From positions 284,871 through 348,870 of the forward strand of contig JAUTXW010001619.1 in NCBI GenBank assembly GCA_030620095.1: a DNA stretch of 64,000 nucleotides. The letters are read 5' to 3'. The notes beneath the pieces are model-generated. The model ran no database searches and had not been told where the DNA came from. It saw only the letters and a program-made list of their open reading frames with translations. Every line of letters starts with the position of its first letter. The stretch's first letter is position 1. This DNA is from Kuschelorhynchus macadamiae. Taxonomy: Eukaryota > Arthropoda > Insecta > Coleoptera > Curculionidae. Shown one piece after another: positions 11,240-23,045 of this stretch. The position numbers and the translations under genes were made by a program.

Positions 11240-12450
11240 CTGGTGAATTCTTAATGTTAACAGATGAACTTTTACCAAATGTAGACTAAGTGTCAAGACA
11301 TCTAGGTTGTTGCAAACACTTTGTGATTATTCGACATCGTTCACTATTACAGCTTTTTGAATAATATTGCAGTTAGCGCTGTTAATGGCAAGAAATTTTA
11401 GGTATTCAATCAGGTTTATTGGGACAATACCTGTGGTAAACATGACTAGACGGACAATATAGATGTTTTTTAATCCCCATATTCTATTTATTTCATATTT
11501 AAGTCACTATATTTGCGGACCTTCTCTTGATTTGTGTTTCTAACATTGTGGTTGTTTGATACAGTGATATCACTCAGAATTGTGCGGTCGTAATATAGTT
11601 TATCGTCGTCATTTTCATTGACTGGTTTTCTATATTTGTAATATGGCATTGCATCATCTTCAAGCCCACACTTGCTAGCCATACTCTATGTACTATGTTG
11701 GCTACTACTACTACTACTACTTGATTAGGTCGGTATGTATAACAATTTTGAGAGAAGCGAACAGGATCCAATAATGTGTTGTATGTCCTCGGTTTTTTCA
11801 TGACATTTCCTAGATGAATCATCCACAGCCGATATAACCTTTAATATATGTTTGTGCGATAATTTCTTGTACTTGACTTAGTCCTGTATTGCAAGCATGA
11901 ATCCGGAAATCAGCTCTCACCTAGAGAGCCAGGCGTTTGACGTAGTTTTGTCGACATAAGGTCTATCTAGGTCATTGGCATGTGTTCCGTAAAAAGTCTT
12001 TCTTTTCAATGTATGTATTTGTCATCTATACTAACGTTCGCAAACTAATATTGTAGCTGAGATGAGTGAATTCTATATCAGTATTACAGACCACTTCGTG
12101 GTGAAGGTCTGACTCACGTCTTCAAGTTTGATAGTTCGTTTTTAGGTTTTTAATTTGTTAATTGTATATTTTGCCAATGTCTAATATTCCCAACCACCCT
12201 ACGATTTTTGGTAGAGTAACCCTTATTGTATTGGAGTTTTTGTGATGCATAGAGTGTTCATTTCCGTTCTTAGATTCTCTCAGGTTTTCAAAGTCAGTGT
12301 TAGTGTAAGCTATGTGTCCAAAAGAATATGTTAGAGATGGAATGGCATATGTATTAATAGCTTTCACGATATTTTTCGGGTTTAAGTTTTGTCTTAAGTA
12401 TGCTAAGTGGTCTGTCGGAGAATTCTCATATTTATTATTATTATTATTAT
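11240..12450 (-). pseudogene. R2/R4-superfamily LINE ORF, copy B, 3' part
   Basis: A second, separate copy. It has the RT C-terminus (12367-12158, MKAINTYAIPSLTYSFGHIA), then a linker with GTHANDLDRPYVDKTTSNAW in another frame (about 12000-11930). A decayed zinc-finger region follows (CHEKTEDIQHIIGSC, about 11810-11770). The approach to the endonuclease comes last (11682-11488, MPYYKYRKPVNENDDDKLY then YDRTILSDITVSNNHN). An ACT triplet run at 11704-11720 interrupts it. It overlaps in content with copy A, so these are two insertions in the same orientation rather than one element. Confidence 0.7.
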
Positions 12451-12480
12451 TATTACTATTATTAATATTACAATTATTGA
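12425..12480. repeat. (TTA)n-type simple repeat
   Basis: A short run of TTATTA units becomes imperfect ATTAATATTACAATTATTGATATTAAATTAAATT. It is a typical AT-rich microsatellite with no evident function. Confidence 0.8.
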
Positions 12481-12509
12481 TATTAAATTAAATTAAAGAA
12501 GATGAAAGT

Positions 12510-12600
12510 TGGAAAAAGACTACATTCAAGTAGGAGTCAAACCCACAACCTCCGTCGTGACCTCGGTCTTGACAGACATTTTTCACTTTTCATTGTCTTT
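12510..12600 (-). repeat. Possible tRNA-derived SINE fragment
   Basis: On the minus strand GGGTTTGACTCC matches the Pol III B box at 9 of 11 positions, and upstream is CTGTCAAGACCGAGGTCACG, which resembles the anticodon-side part of insect tRNA-derived SINEs. No convincing A box or cloverleaf is left, so it is not a working tRNA. Confidence 0.3.
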
Positions 12601-14505
12601 AATTTTTTAATTTACTAGCTCTCTAGTTTCGGTTTCCTAAACGTAAGCTCACCTTCATATCTTGCATTATTGTTATTATAATTATTTTTTATTTTTATTC
12701 TCTCAAATTTCTCCTAACTGGAACGGAGTATTCATTTGGAAACTATAGTAAGTGCAGACTCTGCAGTAGTCTGTCATGTTAGCAGAACTTTACTCAAATA
12801 GAGCTATACAGGAACTACGTATTTTTTACTGGAGTCAGATAAATCTAACCCAGATGTTAATATTGTTTTAATATTATTTAAATTAAGTTATGGAAAATGT
12901 AAAAAACTATTTAGATCATTTAAATCAGGTTACTATTTATAGTTAACAATTAACAATTGCAGTCATGTCTTGTTTATGTTCCTTTTTTACGGTAAAAAAC
13001 ACATTACATAATATGTAAGCTACACAGTTATAAGTAACACCCGATATAATTCTTACATATTACTACTAAAGTATTTCATAAACATTCGGTTTGCAGCATT
13101 GCAAACTGCAGATCGAAGATTATATTTTCTTATGGGTTTTACAACTAAAAATTGGTCAAATTGTAGCAGTTTCTGTGTGGCTTCAGCTAAGGGCATTCTA
13201 TTGATAGTGGGAGATATATTCTGCCTAGACTTTTTTAAGTAAAGCCAAATTTTTAAAAATCTTTAATAATTAATAATTTTGAAAATAGTTTTGCAATATC
13301 TGTTGATTACTCCATATTCCCGTTGGGTAATGTGCATCAACACCTTGCAACCGTATCGAAAATAATTATATTCCCCCGAATACTTAAAAGTTCACAGAAA
13401 AAAAAACTGTTTCTCTAGTCTCCGGAATTTTAGCATTCTTCCACGCCTTTACAGAAACTTACACTATTGTATAGTTAAATATCTATCAGTAAAGTAACTT
13501 CACGGATATAGATGACATATCTATAATAGACATATTCTTCATATATATGGTATTGAATTACCTAACAAACAGACCTATTGAAAATATTTTAACAACCAGA
13601 AACTTTCTCACATAGCACATGAAGAAAACTAGCCTGTAGTGATTTTTGTCGACAAACTGCCTTCAATGGAAATTTCTGCCTTATCAACACCGAAACAGAA
13701 ACACCATATAGGAGAGACCGCAGCCAAAGAAAACTAGATGCCTAAAAAGACCGGTACAGAGGCACACTCTGAAATCCAGCTGTAGCATACCAGAAGTTGA
13801 CGACAATCCTTCTCCTTAGACACACCCAAAGAAGCGGCTATCAAATTATGTCCCGAAATCAGCCTGTACCGAGCCAAACATTAAGACAGACACTGTGCCA
13901 ACCAGCTTTCTGAAAGCAGCGAAGATGTCCTACCACTGACAACAAGAAGGCCACCGTAAAGTAGATTTGGAGCCCTCTTGTCGTTGTCTTGTAACAATTA
14001 GGATATCTGAACCTGAACCTTGCCTCAAGATACCGAGGAAATGAGCCAGCCAGAAACGTTCAGAGATCACCTTAGTGATACCCGTGTGAGCCGGGTATAC
14101 CAATTATAGAACGACTTAGACACTACCGAAACCATCGGCGCTCTAAGAAGGCCTCTCATAAGCTTTATCTGGGTAGGCCACATCCAAAGAGGAATGCGTA
14201 TTATTTGAACATCCCACCGTAGCATTTGCCACCAGTTTGAAACAGAATAACTTCAGCACCGACAGCCCCATTGACTGTGACTATCTGAAATCTTCGTCCA
14301 ACAATTACGGTGGCTTTGTGGCTTTACTGAAACCTGTTGCCGGAAGTAAATCCGTAGGATCGACGTCAACGATATATCGTTTCCCAAAAATCTTTAGAGA
14401 AAACGAGCTGTTCAAGGAAAGGGCGGGCTGTTGGAGTTTTAAATATTTATCATACATTGTCTGTGTTCACGATATGCGGACATCAAAAAATACTTGGATA
14501 CAACC
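12600..14505. other. Unrecognised segment, richer in GC at 13,600-14,460
   Basis: 12600-13600 is plain AT-rich DNA. From about 13600 to 14460 the composition changes to a more balanced one, with several medium-length open stretches on both strands that are broken by stops. I could match none of them to a family. It could be a decayed coding or repeat sequence. Confidence 0.3.
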
Positions 14506-14530
14506 TAGAAATCTTACTTCAATTACCAAT

Positions 14531-14973
14531 GTAAAAAAAGCGTATATTATGTTTCATTCATTATCTATATAACACAAACAATATGTATTTAAGTTTATTA
14601 TAAGAATGTGAGCTCTCGACAGTTATACTTGACCATAATATTTATTTTTTTTAAATACCCATATACATTGTTTATAAACTACAGGTTATATAAATATATC
14701 AGATTTTATTTATTTATATCCTACAATATAACATTTTTTTTAAACCTCCGAGAAGTTAAAATTTTATTACCGATTTGGTCTTGCTATATATTTGTATATT
14801 CTGAAATCCCTTCACCTGCTCGTCACAGAGAGCAAGAATTTCAGCTGTTCACTGTCGGAAAATATTATACGTAGTACAAGTGGTATTAGCAGTACCGAAC
14901 CTGCGCACAGTGGGCTCCGGAATAACAATTTTGGTCAAAAAGATAAAAAATATTGTTTGTTCAAAATAAACTT
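14531..14973 (+). repeat. Dispersed 0.45-kb repeat, copy 1
   Basis: This segment is nearly identical to 22224-22673 (one substitution noticed, in the stretch CCTACAATATAAC versus CCTATAATATAAC). It begins GTAAAAAAAGCG and ends AAAATAAACTTT. It is bounded by a perfect 25-bp direct repeat (14506-14530 and 14974-14998), which looks like a target-site duplication. The longest internal frame (about 88 codons) is low-complexity and is not taken as a gene. It may be a SINE-like or other non-autonomous element. Confidence 0.7.
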
Positions 14974-14999
14974 TAGAAATCTTACTTCAATTACCAATT

Positions 15000-15713
15000 T
15001 AAAAAATGTAATAGTCTAATCATTACCAGTAACATTGTAATAATATGGTTTCCAACTTAATTAATTGTATTATCATTAGCGCCGTTAATGGGCTGTCAAC
15101 ACAAGCAATAATATGGTTTTGCATGAAAACAATGTAAATGATTATAATTTGCCTTCATTGATATGGGAGCATTAATGTATTTTGTCCATAGCAGCAAATT
15201 GCGAATCATTTTTATGCATTGTTAATTACGTAAATTACAAACAATTAACCACTGCACCTAACCATAAATGAATTTAAATGTAGCACATGTTAATCAAATT
15301 GAGGTTTACATTTTACCGCGTACAATTTTGACATTTTATATATGCGTATTATTATGTTAATATTTTTCCTTTGTTGTAAACATTTATTGAAGAGCTTAGT
15401 ATTGTAAACATCATAATAAAAAAAAATCTAGTATGCTGAACTTGTTTATGTTTTTATAGGTACAGCCCTTATTTCAAAGAGATGAATGATTTTATGTATT
15501 TCATTTGCAACTTCTTCCTAGTTGGAAATGGAGTTTAGTACTGAAAGAAAGTACTGGCGTTATATACCTCATTACGATTGCAAGTTGATGGCTAGTCAAT
15601 GACAGGAAGGAATTAATTATATACAAGGGAATCAATAATTGGAAGGCGGTTTTAACGAGCCACCCCCACAGAATAGAGGTGTATCTTTTTTTTGTTAAAG
15701 ATGATTACCATAT
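15000..15713. other. AT-rich spacer, nothing recognised
   Basis: No coding frame, repeat or RNA gene could be supported here. Confidence 0.5.
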
Positions 15714-16735
<1,022 letters not shown>

Positions 16736-18755
16736 CAACAGTTTTAAACAATTAAATGGGGTTTTATTGCCCTATTCTGTTATTCACGGCTGAAATATTT
16801 TGCTACTGGACAAACCATTAACGTAGTGAAAACTACTAAAAAAGTGTTTATATGTACTTCGTTCTGATAATAGTTAACCGTATAAAACCGACAGTGTTCA
16901 AGCGAGTGTCAGACGCTCATCTAAGCTCTGCATTTTTAGCACACTATTATCTATATTTCTTAAGAGCCAATTTGTTGGCTACAGCTGGTACAACAGATTA
17001 ATTTCAGCAAAATTTAAGGGCTTCGTCATCTTAAACATTGAAGGATTCTAGGGGAGCACGGAATCCCGCCACTTCAAAGAAAAATGCTTTAAAAACTAGA
17101 TTACGAAAACTCATATGTCATTATTGGTACAAAATTCTTGAAATAGAGATATTGGTTATGCTCCAAGAATGTATGTCAAGAAATTTTAATTTTTGGTATC
17201 TGAAAACGTCTACAATGTCGGTATTATTTCAACCATATAGGATAGTATTGGCTGAGTCTAAGTTTCACCGTCATGTGTCGTAATGTGAGTAAAATATATT
17301 TGCTAATTTGGATTCTTTTATTTTTATGACAACAATATTTTTAATATTGTTAAACGGTGATTGATGACATATTTTACTCAATTACGGTTTCTACCCAAAA
17401 GATAATAATAGTGTAGGAAGCAAGATAATTATCTCTCAAGTTCCTTAAATTCGTCTCTTAGTGGACGGAGAAATACTTAGAATATCAGTCAGAAAATATC
17501 AAGAAGACAAGGTAAGATAGTTGCGTTTTGGAATACATGAGATTGGAGTGACGGGATATTGAATGCGGCGTGACTAGCAGGTAGTTATGTGTCCCACATA
17601 TATTATTTTTATTAAACATTATTATTAATGTTATTATTATTATTTGCATTCTTCGTTTTTTTCGGCTAATGTAAACACGGAAAATAGAAGGATAAAACTT
17701 TAAAGTTTTCAAAAATTAAATGGACTAGATCGGAAACTTATTTAGATTATTTCGTATTTCTTGCGATTTTTAACCGACTTCAAATTTGAATGAAATCTTG
17801 AGGAAATATCCAGGAGTGGACTCAAAGCAAGCATATTAAGAAATTTATGGAAGAATGCCGACATTTTAAATCTTTTTCTACCTTAGCGTTTTTCGCGAGT
17901 AATAAAAAATACTTTAATATAGTGAATGAGGGAAGTGTACAGCGGGGGAGAGTAGGGGCTAAATGGAAAAGGGAATATTATAAAAATATCGTGTTTCGTT
18001 TGGTTTTCGAGATTTTTAATCGCACGAAGTTAAATTTTACTTATTATTTTCATTTTTGACAAGGTGCATTTTCTATAAAATATATAGATACCGCTTTTTA
18101 TGTAACATTAGTACCGCCATCATGGCAAAAATTTAATATACAATGAACCCAGGCGCTACTTCTTTATCTTATTAGGGATGTCGAAAATTTTAACCTAGGT
18201 TTAGATTTCCAAAAACTTAGATCTGACTTTTATAATAAAACTTTTCATAAATGGGCCTAAAAAGGATGAAATAAAAATGTTTGTAAAAAATAATGTAAAG
18301 CACTAAAAAGGAAAAAGTGATATTTTATTACATCTGGAAAATTTCACTTTATCAAGTCGGCGTCAACCAATAAAGACAATAAACAGACATTCTACTCGTC
18401 GTATACAGCGTGATCCATTAATTCTGATTGGTATGCAAACCTTTCTTATTTGTAAATTCCCCAAAATAAAAATTCTTCACAAAAGTTGATCCATGACGTG
18501 GAATCTAATTTTCATCTATCAAATTTTAGAAGTGACTTCCCAACCAACAATAAACTACGAAAAGCATTTTTGGCGTGATGTGTAAAGGAACCTTATTTTG
18601 TGAAGTACAAGTTATATGAAAAAATTGCTTATTTTTATATTTAGTTTTGCTGAGATATTGTATTTCGTTGATATAAGAATATTTGATTATTTTGCAGAAT
18701 TTCGACTCTTATTTCTCGGAGTGTAACTGAATATGAAATTTACATAAAAATAAAA
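16736..18755 (+). repeat. 2,020-bp tandem duplication, unit 1
   Basis: It is followed directly by a second unit at an exact offset of 2,020 bp. The units share their whole length with one substitution noticed (18229 region, CTGACTTTT versus CTGACCTTT). Both start CAACAGTTTTAAACAATTAA. The three bases CAA at the joint also occur just beyond the end of unit 2, as expected for a microhomology- or slippage-mediated duplication. It contains three open frames of 70-81 codons with no recognisable domain, and a promoter-like sequence near its start. No TE protein is encoded. Confidence 0.9.
16881..16917 (+). promoter_or_regulatory. Candidate RNA polymerase II core promoter, unit 1
   Basis: TATAAAA starts at 16881, and 30 bases downstream TCAGAC places an A at 16911, matching the arthropod initiator (TCAGT-like). 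The spacing of 30 bp is the textbook TATA-to-start distance. No downstream promoter element with a good match was seen. The function is inferred from sequence only. Confidence 0.4.
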
Positions 18756-20775
18756 CAACAGTTTTAAACAATTAAATGGGGTTTTATTGCCCTATTCTGT
18801 TATTCACGGCTGAAATATTTTGCTACTGGACAAACCATTAACGTAGTGAAAACTACTAAAAAAGTGTTTATATGTACTTCGTTCTGATAATAGTTAACCG
18901 TATAAAACCGACAGTGTTCAAGCGAGTGTCAGACGCTCATCTAAGCTCTGCATTTTTAGCACACTATTATCTATATTTCTTAAGAGCCAATTTGTTGGCT
19001 ACAGCTGGTACAACAGATTAATTTCAGCAAAATTTAAGGGCTTCGTCATCTTAAACATTGAAGGATTCTAGGGGAGCACGGAATCCCGCCACTTCAAAGA
19101 AAAATGCTTTAAAAACTAGATTACGAAAACTCATATGTCATTATTGGTACAAAATTCTTGAAATAGAGATATTGGTTATGCTCCAAGAATGTATGTCAAG
19201 AAATTTTAATTTTTGGTATCTGAAAACGTCTACAATGTCGGTATTATTTCAACCATATAGGATAGTATTGGCTGAGTCTAAGTTTCACCGTCATGTGTCG
19301 TAATGTGAGTAAAATATATTTGCTAATTTGGATTCTTTTATTTTTATGACAACAATATTTTTAATATTGTTAAACGGTGATTGATGACATATTTTACTCA
19401 ATTACGGTTTCTACCCAAAAGATAATAATAGTGTAGGAAGCAAGATAATTATCTCTCAAGTTCCTTAAATTCGTCTCTTAGTGGACGGAGAAATACTTAG
19501 AATATCAGTCAGAAAATATCAAGAAGACAAGGTAAGATAGTTGCGTTTTGGAATACATGAGATTGGAGTGACGGGATATTGAATGCGGCGTGACTAGCAG
19601 GTAGTTATGTGTCCCACATATATTATTTTTATTAAACATTATTATTAATGTTATTATTATTATTTGCATTCTTCGTTTTTTTCGGCTAATGTAAACACGG
19701 AAAATAGAAGGATAAAACTTTAAAGTTTTCAAAAATTAAATGGACTAGATCGGAAACTTATTTAGATTATTTCGTATTTCTTGCGATTTTTAACCGACTT
19801 CAAATTTGAATGAAATCTTGAGGAAATATCCAGGAGTGGACTCAAAGCAAGCATATTAAGAAATTTATGGAAGAATGCCGACATTTTAAATCTTTTTCTA
19901 CCTTAGCGTTTTTCGCGAGTAATAAAAAATACTTTAATATAGTGAATGAGGGAAGTGTACAGCGGGGGAGAGTAGGGGCTAAATGGAAAAGGGAATATTA
20001 TAAAAATATCGTGTTTCGTTTGGTTTTCGAGATTTTTAATCGCACGAAGTTAAATTTTACTTATTATTTTCATTTTTGACAAGGTGCATTTTCTATAAAA
20101 TATATAGATACCGCTTTTTATGTAACATTAGTACCGCCATCATGGCAAAAATTTAATATACAATGAACCCAGGCGCTACTTCTTTATCTTATTAGGGATG
20201 TCGAAAATTTTAACCTAGGTTTAGATTTCCAAAAACTTAGATCTGACCTTTATAATAAAACTTTTCATAAATGGGCCTAAAAAGGATGAAATAAAAATGT
20301 TTGTAAAAAATAATGTAAAGCACTAAAAAGGAAAAAGTGATATTTTATTACATCTGGAAAATTTCACTTTATCAAGTCGGCGTCAACCAATAAAGACAAT
20401 AAACAGACATTCTACTCGTCGTATACAGCGTGATCCATTAATTCTGATTGGTATGCAAACCTTTCTTATTTGTAAATTCCCCAAAATAAAAATTCTTCAC
20501 AAAAGTTGATCCATGACGTGGAATCTAATTTTCATCTATCAAATTTTAGAAGTGACTTCCCAACCAACAATAAACTACGAAAAGCATTTTTGGCGTGATG
20601 TGTAAAGGAACCTTATTTTGTGAAGTACAAGTTATATGAAAAAATTGCTTATTTTTATATTTAGTTTTGCTGAGATATTGTATTTCGTTGATATAAGAAT
20701 ATTTGATTATTTTGCAGAATTTCGACTCTTATTTCTCGGAGTGTAACTGAATATGAAATTTACATAAAAATAAAA
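18756..20775 (+). repeat. 2,020-bp tandem duplication, unit 2
   Basis: This is the second copy of the unit at 16736-18755 and is almost identical along its entire length. Unique sequence resumes after AATAAAACAA at about 20778. The near identity implies either a very recent duplication or an assembly artefact. Confidence 0.9.
18901..18937 (+). promoter_or_regulatory. Candidate RNA polymerase II core promoter, unit 2
   Basis: An exact copy of the TATAAAA plus TCAGAC initiator-like arrangement in unit 1, 2,020 bp downstream. Confidence 0.4.
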
Positions 20776-20778
20776 CAA

Positions 20779-21037
20779 ATTATGTGTTTCTTATTTTCCT
20801 TCATAAAAAGAAGGTGGAATGGAATTTTACCGAACGTTTAAACACTTTATTAGACATGTTACCATGCCATCCCCACATGACCTTTGATTTTTGGACAACA
20901 TTTAGTCTCTAGTCGGACATGATTTTGGCGAAATTTCAGCAGAACTGTTCTTTTTAGAACAGAAGTAGCGATCTGATGTACACCCGGAATAAAAACACCG
21001 TATTTTTCCATCCGTGAATGACTAAGAATCGGCATAT

Positions 21038-21041
<4 letters not shown>
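20779..21041. other. Spacer with a member of a dispersed motif family
   Basis: Around 20856-20890 the sequence GTTACCATGCCATCCCCACATGA resembles the ACCAGGTCATCCCCATATGA motif seen at 48.7-49.2 kb, so this appears to be a dispersed repeat. The reading frame overlapping it is not convincing as a gene. Confidence 0.4.

Positions 21042-21095
<54 letters not shown>
21042..21095. repeat. (TA)n microsatellite, 54 bp
   Basis: A pure TA dinucleotide run. Confidence 0.97.
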
Positions 21096-21099
<4 letters not shown>

Positions 21100-22223
21100 T
21101 GGGACATATACAAAACCTTTAACATCCTCCCCTCATTCCTGAATATTGCTTAAAAGTTACCAAAACACATTAAATTGTGCAAATACGATTTCTATTGAAA
21201 TATTTTTGAGATGTCTATGCTCGGACACATGACATAACGCAAAGTCTTATAGATTCCTAGTAAATGTTTTTAATAAAAAAAAAATTTAATTTAATTTACA
21301 ATTACTTTTTTTGTAGTACTGTACATCGTTGTAAAAGTGGTAAACACGAAATTCGGATTTAATTTTTGATGTCACTATTTTCACACACTCTGAATATTTT
21401 TTTTTTAATTTTCATACTTACAAATATAGTTTTTACCTTCCCGTCTCAACCTCGTCTGCACTAGTACACCTAACGACCTAAATGACAATTGCTTTTCACT
21501 ATTATGAACAATAAATATGTTTTAATTATTTGTATTTAGTTCGGACAGTACTTCTTCTCTGTACCTAAATAAGGAAAAAAGATTTTATTATAAAAATATT
21601 TAAACCAATGCAGTAAACTTTATCTAGTAATGTTTTTAAAAATGCTTAAAAAATTATCTAATAGAAACACAATATGTAATCTTATTCCAAGTTAAATACC
21701 TTAACATTGCCCTATATTTCTATCTCCCGTGCATACTTTTCATACTCGTCAGGTCGGTACGTTTCATTTCTTTCATACTCTAAGCACAGCTTACTATAAC
21801 ACACTCTAAGCTCCAAAGCACGTAAACACAATTCATTTTCTCGGTATTACCAAAACAAATACTTGAGTTGGTGCTATTGTTGACGAGAATTTCTCTATTG
21901 TGTCGTACTTATCAATGAAAATGGTAAGAAAATGACTTAACTGCCTGAATAGGTGTAATGGCTTCAACTTCCCAACTAAAATACAATATTCCTTTAAAAA
22001 TATATATTTTTTCATTAATTTAATGGTATTAGTGTCCATTGTTTTTCTTACCTTAAACAATTTGTTAGTCTTAAATGCCGGAACTTTTGGAGTTGATTCA
22101 CCAAGAATGAAACATCAGTTTGTGATAGGGCTTTCATTTTCTTGTTGCTAAAGGAGTTTTACAGATATGTCCATATTAACACTCTTCAAATTTAAAATAA
22201 TACGTAAGACCTGCCTTAAAGTA
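21096..22223. other. AT-rich spacer, nothing recognised
   Basis: No frame, RNA gene or repeat could be supported in this stretch. Confidence 0.5.
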
Positions 22224-22673
22224 ATGTAAAAAAAGCGTATATTATGTTTCATTCATTATCTATATAACACAAACAATATGTATTTAAGTTTATTATAAGA
22301 ATGTGAGCTCTCGACAGTTATACTTGACCATAATATTTATTTTTTTTAAATACCCATATACATTGTTTATAAACTACAGGTTATATAAATATATCAGATT
22401 TTATTTATTTATATCCTATAATATAACATTTTTTTTAAACCTCCGAGAAGTTAAAATTTTATTACCGATTTGGTCTTGCTATATATTTGTATATTCTGAA
22501 ATCCCTTCACCTGCTCGTCACAGAGAGCAAGAATTTCAGCTGTTCACTGTCGGAAAATATTATACGTAGTACAAGTGGTATTAGCAGTACCGAACCTGCG
22601 CACAGTGGGCTCCGGAATAACAATTTTGGTCAAAAAGATAAAAAATATTGTTTGTTCAAAATAAACTTTAGAA
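22224..22673 (+). repeat. Dispersed 0.45-kb repeat, copy 2
   Basis: Nearly identical to copy 1 at 14531-14973 and in the same orientation. Its flanks differ from those of copy 1 and show no long direct repeat; only a 4-bp AATG is present on both sides. The two copies therefore sit in unrelated sites, which argues for mobility rather than a segmental duplication. Confidence 0.75.
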
Positions 22674-22739
22674 TGTGATAAAATGCACTAGTATAAGAAA
22701 CAAACGCTATTTGATGTGAAAAGAAACACCATCAAAAAA

Positions 22740-22960
22740 TTATACAGGGTGGAGGAAAAGACTGGAAGGCTTATTTCTAATTTGCATGTATGAGTATTTT
22801 AGGAATGAGCGTTAAAACATGTGTGTGGCCTAAGAATTTGCAAAAAAGGGTAGGACCATAGAAAATTAACTAAATGACACCCCCCCCTGATTCAAACGTC
22901 AAAATATTCTTTTGTTTGATTTAAATTTTTTACAGTATAAAATAGGCCACAAAAATTAGT
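22740..22960. other. Flank of the transposase with ACAGGGTG motif
   Basis: This is the non-coding 3' side of the transposase. ATACAGGGTG occurs at 22742 and its reverse complement recurs at 26438 and 26602 (CACCCTGTAT). No CACWRTG-type Transib terminus could be assigned on this side. Confidence 0.35.
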
Positions 22961-23045
22961 TAAACTCTATTAAGCAAGTAAAATAATGATTAACAAAAAA
23001 AATTTAGTTGAACTTATTAAGTAAGTAAGATAATTATTAACAATA

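Noticed and set aside
14608..14874. 88-codon plus-strand frame repeated at 22303-22569
   Set aside because: It is duplicated with the 0.45-kb repeat; low-complexity Phe/Tyr/Ile-rich translation with no domain.
17038..20079. Six open frames of 70-81 codons in the 2-kb tandem units
   Set aside because: They are conserved between units only because the DNA is nearly identical; no domain, and composition is like the background.
16736..20775. The 2-kb units as a pair of LTRs
   Set aside because: They abut without an internal region, do not start TG or end CA, and no primer binding site or polypurine tract is seen.
20859..21125. Minus-strand open frame of 88 codons across the TA run
   Set aside because: It is partly microsatellite and the rest matches a dispersed non-coding motif family.
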